A stretch of 47,414 bases of DNA from Vicingaceae bacterium (GTDB taxonomy: Bacteria; Bacteroidota; Bacteroidia; Flavobacteriales_E; Vicingaceae): the NCBI GenBank assembly GCA_018402765.1, contig JAGYIE010000007.1:1-47414 (forward strand), given 5' to 3'. The position numbers and the translations under genes are program-made. The notes beneath the pieces were generated by a model. The model had not been told where the DNA came from and searched no databases. It was given only the letters and a program-made list of their open reading frames with translations. Of the stretch, positions 41,726-47,414 are shown in pieces. Position 1 is the stretch's first letter. Every line of letters starts with the position of its first letter.

Positions 41726-44205
41726 AGTCAAAATTAGCTACTCCTTTATTATTCTTATTTTCAATACTGATATTTAGTAATGTCGTTTTTAATGGATACA
41801 ATTATGATGATGAGTTGGTTACCAGAAATAATAAACTTACTAAAAATGAAAGTTCTGCTACTCTTAAGGATATTTTTTCATCATCTTACCATGAGCAATA
41901 TGGATATAGCTATGGTTATAGGCCAATAACTACATTATCTTTTTTTTTAGAGCATCGTATTTTTAAGGAGTCTCCGACAGTCAGCCACTTGATTAATTTG
42001 TTGCTCTATGCAATTTCAATATTGCTACTTTATTGGTTAATATCCAAAATGTTTCCTTCAATTAACTCTTATATTTTATTCTTTATTTGTGTTTTTTTTA
42101 CAATTCATTCAACTCATTCTGAAGTTGTTGCAAGTATAAAGAATAGAGACGAAATCTTGTCATTTTTATTTTTACTGCTAAGCTTACTGTGTTCTATTTA
42201 TTGGATCGCTGAAAAAAAGATGAGTTCACTTTTACTAATTCTTTTATTTGTTAGCTTATCAATGTTATCGAAAAAAAGTGGATTGACTATCTTACTTATA
42301 TGGCCACTGTGGATTAATTTTAGGTATTATCTCAGTCTTAAAAATTTTATCATTTTAGCATTTTGCTTTCTGATACCACTTGTTTTTTTTGCTTTTAATT
42401 TCAACTTTGTTAAAGGAGTATTGCTGTTTTTAGCCGCTGGAGGTATTTATACTCTTTCTTGTTATGTTAAATCTAGTGGGTTTTTTGAGAAAAAATTTAA
42501 CCCATATAAATCCTTCCCTTTTTTACTAGGTATCTTATTTTTACTTGTTGGTATTTTTTTTTCTGAACTGACAATTGTATTTATTTCAGGGATTCTATTT
42601 CTCTATTATACTAAAAGATATGTTAATTTTTCCCTTCTCATTTTATCTTTACTATTTGTAATTTCTTACGGTATTTTCAGAAAAGTAGTTTTAATTGAAA
42701 TTCCTATTTTCTTTATTTCGGCTATATTTTTCTCAATACTTAACAGACATCGATTAGATTGGAGGCCGATTGTTTCTATATTGGTTATCGTTATGTATTT
42801 CGCGATACTTAAAGGAAGCTTGAGTTACTTTTTTATTTTTTTAATCCCTTTAGTAGTTTTTTATACCTCTTTTTATTGGAAATATCTACCTCTAGCACTA
42901 TCGATAATATCCTTCTTTGCTGGATTTATTTACTTTAATATTACATTTTTCCATTTTGGTTTATTGTTTTTTTCTTTAGTAATTTCCTTTTATAATAGCA
43001 GATTTAAATTATTCAAATTTTATGCCCTTACCTTTTGGATTGTATTTGGAAGTCTGTACATCATAGTGCCTGCTTATCAAGCCAATGGAAGCCTATTCAA
43101 AACTTTAGAACTAAAGGAAGAAATGGCTGAACAGTTTGTAGAAAAGAGGACTACTAATCTTCAAGAAGGCAGAAAGCTCGAATACATGGAGAATACGCTT
43201 ACAGCGCCTCATACCCTTGAGCAAAGAATAGCAACAGGAGCTATTGTTTTAGGCGAGTATTTTCGATTAATGATTTTTCCGAAAGAACTTTCTTTTTATT
43301 ATGGGTATTCAAGAATTCAAACAACAGATTTTACTGACTATAGCGTTTGGTTGAGTCTATTGATTCATTTAAGTATTCTCTTTTTAGTTGTCTACACTTA
43401 TAATAAGCATCTGTTGGTTTCATTTGGATTATTATGGTATTTCGCAGCAATTTTACTATTTAGCAATTGGCCTGTTTTGGTGGCTGGAATGGTAGGGGAG
43501 CGCTTGGCTTTCATTGCATCAGTCGGCTTTTGCATTGCAATAGGTGGGGTATTGAATTGGATTAAACCTAATTTTAATTTTAAGAAGCCTAAAGCTATAG
43601 AGATAGTTGCTTTAAGTGTACTCGTTTTATTATCTGTAAGAACAATTGCAAGAAATCGTTTATGGGAGTCACCTGAAAAATTAATGAGTAATGATATTGC
43701 TCATTTACAAAATTCAGCACAAGCCAATTATATGTTGGCGATGGCTATAGTAAAAGATGTCGTAAAAAATCCGCTTACACCTCAAGAGACTAACCCGCGA
43801 TTAAACAAGGCAATAAAGTATTTTAGGAAAGCCATTGAGGTGTATCCTGGTTTTTATAATTATCATTACGATTTAGGCCGAACATTTGTATTTTTGGAAA
43901 ATTATAGAGAAGCAAAAAATGCTTTTGAAGTAGCGTATAAATTAGAACCAAATGCATTAATCAGTCTTAATGAATTAGTAAAAACTAGTTTTGATTTAAG
44001 TGAATATGCTGATGTAATTAAATATGGAAAACTCTACCTCGAAAAGAATAAAAATGATTATATCATTTATGAACTTGTAGCTTATAGTGCCTATCTTGTA
44101 AAAGATTATCAGCTTGCAAAATCCTTAATTGTAGAGGGTTTAGGGTTTTATCCAAATAATCAAAATTTAAAAGGGCTATTTATTGATGTAAAAAAATCAA
44201 TCTAA
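41722..44205 (+). CDS. TMTC-like GT-C glycosyltransferase with C-terminal TPRs
   Basis: This 827-residue protein has about 15 or more membrane segments in residues 1-640. The first outer loop has the GT-C acidic motif D29-D30-E31 (YNYDDE), then YRPITTLSFFLEH. HSTHSEVVASIKNRDEIL corresponds to the HxxE/R-E motif of TMTC and PMT-type enzymes. Residues about 655-827 are TPR repeats (AIKYFRKAIEVYPGFYNYHYDLGRTFVFLENYREAKNAF pattern). GT-C enzymes transfer a sugar from a polyprenyl-phosphate donor outside the inner membrane, to glycan or protein. The GtrB-type enzyme at 25168 and perhaps the UbiA protein could supply the donor. Confidence 0.8.
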   Translation: MKSKLATPLLFLFSILIFSNVVFNGYNYDDELVTRNNKLTKNESSATLKDIFSSSYHEQYGYSYGYRPITTLSFFLEHRIFKESPTVSHLINLLLYAISILLLYWLISKMFPSINSYILFFICVFFTIHSTHSEVVASIKNRDEILSFLFLLLSLLCSIYWIAEKKMSSLLLILLFVSLSMLSKKSGLTILLIWPLWINFRYYLSLKNFIILAFCFLIPLVFFAFNFNFVKGVLLFLAAGGIYTLSCYVKSSGFFEKKFNPYKSFPFLLGILFLLVGIFFSELTIVFISGILFLYYTKRYVNFSLLILSLLFVISYGIFRKVVLIEIPIFFISAIFFSILNRHRLDWRPIVSILVIVMYFAILKGSLSYFFIFLIPLVVFYTSFYWKYLPLALSIISFFAGFIYFNITFFHFGLLFFSLVISFYNSRFKLFKFYALTFWIVFGSLYIIVPAYQANGSLFKTLELKEEMAEQFVEKRTTNLQEGRKLEYMENTLTAPHTLEQRIATGAIVLGEYFRLMIFPKELSFYYGYSRIQTTDFTDYSVWLSLLIHLSILFLVVYTYNKHLLVSFGLLWYFAAILLFSNWPVLVAGMVGERLAFIASVGFCIAIGGVLNWIKPNFNFKKPKAIEIVALSVLVLLSVRTIARNRLWESPEKLMSNDIAHLQNSAQANYMLAMAIVKDVVKNPLTPQETNPRLNKAIKYFRKAIEVYPGFYNYHYDLGRTFVFLENYREAKNAFEVAYKLEPNALISLNELVKTSFDLSEYADVIKYGKLYLEKNKNDYIIYELVAYSAYLVKDYQLAKSLIVEGLGFYPNNQNLKGLFIDVKKSI

Positions 44206-44215
44206 AACCAAACCA

Positions 44216-46006
44216 ATGCACCCATTAGAATCAATTAAGTTAATAGCAAAATATGGTTTAATATTTTTTTTAACCATCGGTTTTATTTCAATTGAAGGTT
44301 GTGGATCTGAGGAATTAGACAGAATTGAGCAAAAAGATTCAAAACCTATCCAATCAATTAATAAATTGGATTCCTTATTAGATGAAGCATTAGCGCTCAA
44401 AGAACAAGGAAGAAATGGCGAAGCTCTTGTTGTGATTGACTCGCTTTATGCTGATGCTCAACTTCTCAATGATCTAACATATTTGAGTTGTGCGGAATTT
44501 GAGAAAGGCATGAATTTGTTTATTTTAAATGAAGTAGATAGTTCTTTAATTCATTGGTTAAATGCACTGTATTTATCAAAGCAGCTTGATGATGAACCGA
44601 ATATGGCACAATTGTTATCAAATATTGGGATTGTCTATTTTGATAAAGGATATTATAGATCTGCAAGCGAATATTTTATTCAGGCCCGCAACAAAATGGA
44701 AGAAGTTGGAGATTCGTTAACAGAGAGCTATGCTTTTACAACAATTAATTTAGCCGTTGTTCATATTAACCAAGAAGAATTTGATTTAGCACGTAAAACA
44801 TTGTCTTCTGTTAAGATAGGGGCTTGGCCGACTGTGGATTTTTTATACTATTTGAATAGTGGAATTGTTGAAGCCGAGACGGGTAACTATGATCAATTTT
44901 TAGACTTAATCGACTCATCAAAGAGTTTTAAAGATGAAGTAAATCCATATTATTTAAAAGTTTTAGAAGGTGTTCTTTGGGATAAGGCTTTGAAAAAGAA
45001 GGATTTATTAAAATTAAGAGAACTTTTAAATAAAACTAAAGTAGAGTCTAATCAAAATGATATAGACCAAACAATAAGTTGGCTTTATGGTAACTTAATT
45101 TTGGATTCAACTTATACTGTACCCTCAAATTTAATCGATAGTTTAATAATCACTTGTTCAGAAGAAGGGCTAATTATTTCTAGATTGTCACTTTATTCAT
45201 TTTTAAAAGAATACTATAAAATAAAAGAAAATTTTACTCGATATGTTTTCGCAACGGAGAAGTATGATTTTTGGAAAAAAGAATCGTCAAGAATGAATGC
45301 CACATCTAATCTAATTGATTATTATTTAGTACTTGAATTGGATAAGTCAAAATTTGAAAATGAACAACTGAAATCTAAAAATCAGATTAGCGACCTAAAA
45401 ATAAAGAACCAGTTGTACTTGAATTACTTTCTAATTTTTATGGTTTCAACTATAATTCTTATAAGCTACTTGATTTATTTAAAACTGCAAAAGGAGAAAA
45501 AAGAAAGTGAACAAAAGTTGTCGAAACTTAGCGAAAATATTGAAGTTTATAAAGAAACGGAGAAGGATCTGAAGGAAACTATTGACTTTCAAAATCAGCG
45601 AATTAATGAAGTAATGGAAAACGTTAGTAAAATCGCGATATTGAGAAAGCAGTTAGACGATTTCTTTAATAAGTTAACCGATAGTGTTGAATTGGAAGTA
45701 TCACCTAAATCGTTAAAATCAGCGAAAATTGATTTGGAAGCATTCTTTAATAATTATACTGACTTAGCCATAATTGCCACAAAAGGCCAAGATACTATCA
45801 ACTTTGAACAACCACTTTTTGCTACCCTTACTGCGAAAGAAAAGAAGGTGTTGGAGTTTATAGCAGCTAAATATACTTCACGTGAAATTGGGGTTTTATT
45901 ATCTCGATCAGAAAAATCAGTAGAATACACAAGAAAAAATATTCGAAGAAAATTAAATATACCATTAGAAATGGGAATCGACATTTTTTTGAAGAATAAC
46001 GTTTAA
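44216..46006 (+). CDS. Membrane-spanning TPR regulator with LuxR-type HTH
   Basis: This 596-residue protein starts with a hydrophobic signal ending in a lipobox-like SIEGC (Cys29), followed by TPR repeats (about 45-380, e.g. NMAQLLSNIGIVYFDKGYYRSASEYF). A single membrane span comes next (about 396-420, YFLIFMVSTIILISYLIYL), then a coiled coil and a GerE/LuxR helix-turn-helix at about 535-590 (LTAKEKKVLEFIAAKYTSREIGVLL). The topology predicts a sensor outside and DNA-binding inside. It is one of the TPR-LuxR one-component regulators common in Bacteroidota. It follows the GT-C gene by 10 bp and may regulate the glycan cluster or the secreted protein downstream. Confidence 0.85.
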   Translation: MHPLESIKLIAKYGLIFFLTIGFISIEGCGSEELDRIEQKDSKPIQSINKLDSLLDEALALKEQGRNGEALVVIDSLYADAQLLNDLTYLSCAEFEKGMNLFILNEVDSSLIHWLNALYLSKQLDDEPNMAQLLSNIGIVYFDKGYYRSASEYFIQARNKMEEVGDSLTESYAFTTINLAVVHINQEEFDLARKTLSSVKIGAWPTVDFLYYLNSGIVEAETGNYDQFLDLIDSSKSFKDEVNPYYLKVLEGVLWDKALKKKDLLKLRELLNKTKVESNQNDIDQTISWLYGNLILDSTYTVPSNLIDSLIITCSEEGLIISRLSLYSFLKEYYKIKENFTRYVFATEKYDFWKKESSRMNATSNLIDYYLVLELDKSKFENEQLKSKNQISDLKIKNQLYLNYFLIFMVSTIILISYLIYLKLQKEKKESEQKLSKLSENIEVYKETEKDLKETIDFQNQRINEVMENVSKIAILRKQLDDFFNKLTDSVELEVSPKSLKSAKIDLEAFFNNYTDLAIIATKGQDTINFEQPLFATLTAKEKKVLEFIAAKYTSREIGVLLSRSEKSVEYTRKNIRRKLNIPLEMGIDIFLKNNV

Positions 46007-46122
46007 AGTAACCCTAAAAATGGGTGATATCTTGAATGCTTATTAGGTTTATATTATTAATAATTAATTCTTTATATATTACAAGGAATATAGTAATTAA
46101 CCCTTAATCTTTAATTTCTTAA

Positions 46123-46152
46123 TTGCGGGCTTAATTTACTTACTTAATTTTG
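46123..46152 (+). promoter_or_regulatory. Promoter upstream of the HxH collar-like protein
   Basis: TTG (46123-46125), 19-bp spacer, TAATTTTG (46145-46152): a full match to the Bacteroidota consensus. Confidence 0.7.
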
Positions 46153-46255
46153 AAGCTTAATTTAAACCTACCCCGAAATGAAAAAATCCGCCAGCAACCC
46201 CCAAATAAATTCTTCATTGAATCATCACCCTATTTTTTCTAGTAGAATACAATCC

Positions 46256-46283
46256 AAACTTTAAACAAGACAGTTTAAAGTTT
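46256..46283 (+). terminator. Leader hairpin, attenuator-like
   Basis: AAACTTTAAAC and GTTTAAAGTTT form a perfect 11-bp stem with a 6-nt loop, followed by TATTCTATTGTTTTTTTT. It is AT-rich, so it is a weak terminator or a regulatory leader structure between promoter and gene. Confidence 0.5.
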
Positions 46284-46378
46284 TATTCTATTGTTTTTTT
46301 TAAAACACGCTTTCCGGCCAAACTCTTTCGGTTGAAAAATTTCGTTTTATAAAAATTTTACCCTAAATGTTATATGAA

Positions 46379-47347
46379 ATGTTCAGATTTAAATTATTAG
46401 TGCTTTTTATTCTCTTCGCAAACGTTATTTATTCTCAGGTTGGTATAGGGACTGTATCTCCTGACGCATCTGCTATTCTTGAATTACAATCAACAGAACG
46501 AGGATTTTTATTGCCCCAACTCTCTACAATACAGCGTGAAGCTATTAATTCACCTGCCTCCGGATTACAAGTATATGATATTACCACTAACTCAATTTGG
46601 TACTACAATGGGTTGTATTGGGTTAATACTTTAGCCATGGCAAGTCCAGGCGATATTAAAAGTGGAATTCAATCTAACGATCATTCTGGCTGGATTCTAC
46701 TTAATGGTAGGCCATTTTCTTCTCTTTCCACAAATCAACAAGCAATAGCATCTTTATTGGGTCTTTCAGGAAATTTACCCGATGCTACAAATGCTTACTT
46801 AACACAAAATGGAAATGCAATAGCTTCTGTTTTAGGGGACAATACAACAGTACTTACACAATCAAATTTACCTAATGTGACGTTTAACGGCACGGCAGCA
46901 AGTGCAGGAGGACATGCGCATACAGCGACATCTTCTAGCAGCGGAGATCATACTCACTCAGGAAGCACATCTAGTAGTGGAAATCACAATCACACAGGAA
47001 CAACCACTACAAGTGGTAATCATAGTCACGGTCTTCCAGTAGATTTTTCGGCAAATAATGCCTTCTGGCCTATCAGTCCTGTCTCAGTTGCTGGTTTTAC
47101 TGTTCCAGGTTCGGCATCAACCAACTCTAGTGGTAATCATGTACATAGCCTCAACGTAAATAGCAACGGTGCACATACGCACAGTTTGACAATAAATTCT
47201 AATGGGGCGCATACACACAGTTTGACTGTAAATTCTTCAGGCACTCACTCCCACTCCGTAACCGTTTCGTCAGGTGGTACTGCAACCCCAATTAATATAG
47301 CTCCAAAGAGTTTGTCAGTCAATATGTTTATTTATTTAGGACTTTAA
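46379..47347 (+). CDS. Secreted tail-collar-like protein with eight HxH motifs
   Basis: At 322 residues from the ATG at 46379, it has a clean signal peptide (FRFKLLVLFILFANVIYSQ); an ATG four codons earlier is possible. The N-terminal GIGTVSPDASAILELQST and WYYNGLYWVNT are common in Bacteroidota surface fibres. GWILLNGRPFSS to GNLPDATNAY matches a phage tail-collar domain. Two blocks of 12-residue repeats follow, each with four HxH motifs (HAH, HTH, HNH, HSH; then HVH, HTH, HTH, HSH). In phage fibres HxH motifs bind iron along a trimer axis, so this is likely a trimeric, metal-binding surface fibre. It lies alone behind its own promoter. Confidence 0.8.
   Translation: MFRFKLLVLFILFANVIYSQVGIGTVSPDASAILELQSTERGFLLPQLSTIQREAINSPASGLQVYDITTNSIWYYNGLYWVNTLAMASPGDIKSGIQSNDHSGWILLNGRPFSSLSTNQQAIASLLGLSGNLPDATNAYLTQNGNAIASVLGDNTTVLTQSNLPNVTFNGTAASAGGHAHTATSSSSGDHTHSGSTSSSGNHNHTGTTTTSGNHSHGLPVDFSANNAFWPISPVSVAGFTVPGSASTNSSGNHVHSLNVNSNGAHTHSLTINSNGAHTHSLTVNSSGTHSHSVTVSSGGTATPINIAPKSLSVNMFIYLGL
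46913..47260 (+). repeat. Two arrays of 36-bp coding repeats (HxH fibre)
   Basis: Period of 12 codons in 46913-47030 and again in about 47138-47260, separated by a non-repetitive stretch. The second block is more uniform (SLTxNSNGAHTH pattern), indicating recent internal duplication. Confidence 0.75.
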
Positions 47348-47357
47348 TCTAAACACT

Positions 47358-47414
47358 ATGAAAAAAATTATTTATACCCTTTTAATCTTGTTTGGCGCAA
47401 GTCAAGTATACGCT
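47358..47414 (+). CDS. Start of a secreted protein, cut by the window edge
   Basis: Nineteen codons are visible: KKIIYTLLILFGASQVYA after the initiator Met, a typical signal peptide with an AxA-like end (VYA). It begins 10 bp after the HxH protein stop, so it is in the same operon. Nothing more can be said. Confidence 0.75.
   Translation, partial: MKKIIYTLLILFGASQVYA

Larger units (their letters stand above)
46007..46366. other. Long leader region before the HxH protein
   Basis: No ORF. It holds a consensus promoter (46123-46152), an 11-bp-stem hairpin (46256-46283) and C-rich, A-rich tracts. A transcript from the promoter would have an untranslated leader of about 220 nt, long for this organism. 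Confidence 0.5.

Noticed and set aside
46913-47260. CRISPR-like or satellite repeat
   Set aside because: The 36-bp period is 12 codons within an open frame with HxH motifs; it is protein repeat coding DNA without spacers.
1-47414. Defence islands, CRISPR-Cas, retrons or prophage
   Set aside because: No reverse transcriptase, nuclease-helicase, Cas, capsid or terminase gene was seen; the only such item is the toxin-antitoxin pair at the left edge.

Overview
The window looks like a chromosomal segment of a Bacteroidota bacterium, most likely Flavobacteriales. The evidence is AT-rich coding, many start regions with the Bacteroidota -7 promoter element TAnnTTTG (in three places paired with an upstream TTG at 19-20 bp), weak Shine-Dalgarno sequences, a TonB receptor with a carboxypeptidase-regulatory-like N-terminus, DUF4856 and imelysin lipoproteins, and a TPR-transmembrane-LuxR regulator. 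I cannot name a genus.

Region 1 (1-9753) is mixed housekeeping and stress genes, mostly on the minus strand. It holds an excisionase-type antitoxin with a PIN toxin cut by the window edge, a thioester-reductase-like SDR, Dps, an RluE-like pseudouridine synthase beside an orphan RluA N-terminal domain, a large Cys/Met-type PLP enzyme, a shattered VOC/glyoxalase pseudogene, and a ChrA chromate transporter with a tiny membrane ORF coupled to its stop codon. Region 2 (9860-15521) has hisS-hutH on the plus strand, converging on an OprP-type porin gene broken by one in-frame stop, followed by a K+/H+ antiporter. Region 3 (15565-21684) is a four-gene minus-strand operon for outer-membrane uptake, probably of iron: DUF4856 lipoprotein, imelysin-like lipoprotein, HTTM membrane protein and TonB receptor, behind a clear promoter. 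Region 4 (21818-23773) holds tRNA-Arg(TCT) with a strong terminator, a sulfide:quinone reductase, and an 18-bp perfect palindrome upstream of that gene.

Region 5 (23887-44205) is the accessory highlight: about 20 kb of tightly packed, often overlapping plus-strand genes, with one gene reversed. It encodes a surface glycan system. An acyl carrier protein and KAS III lead into a GtrB/DPM1-type glycosyltransferase, a GNAT acyltransferase and a WecE-type aminotransferase. Then come the Wzm/Wzt ABC exporter, three separate PhyH-family Fe/2-oxoglutarate dioxygenases, a methyltransferase, a UbiA-family prenyltransferase, a transglutaminase-like lipoprotein, asparagine synthase, a uronate-epimerase-like SDR, further glycosyltransferases, and a TMTC-like GT-C enzyme with TPRs. 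My working model is an ABC-exported polysaccharide carrying an acylated amino-deoxy sugar, an amidated uronic acid, and oxidised and methylated residues, with extra sugars added outside the inner membrane from polyprenyl-phosphate donors. No Wzx/Wzy, initiating transferase or rmlAB genes are in the window, so part of the pathway lies elsewhere.

Region 6 (44216-47414) has the TPR-LuxR transmembrane regulator. A promoter with a roughly 200-nt hairpin-containing leader follows, then a secreted phage-tail-collar-like protein with eight HxH motifs and the start of another secreted protein.
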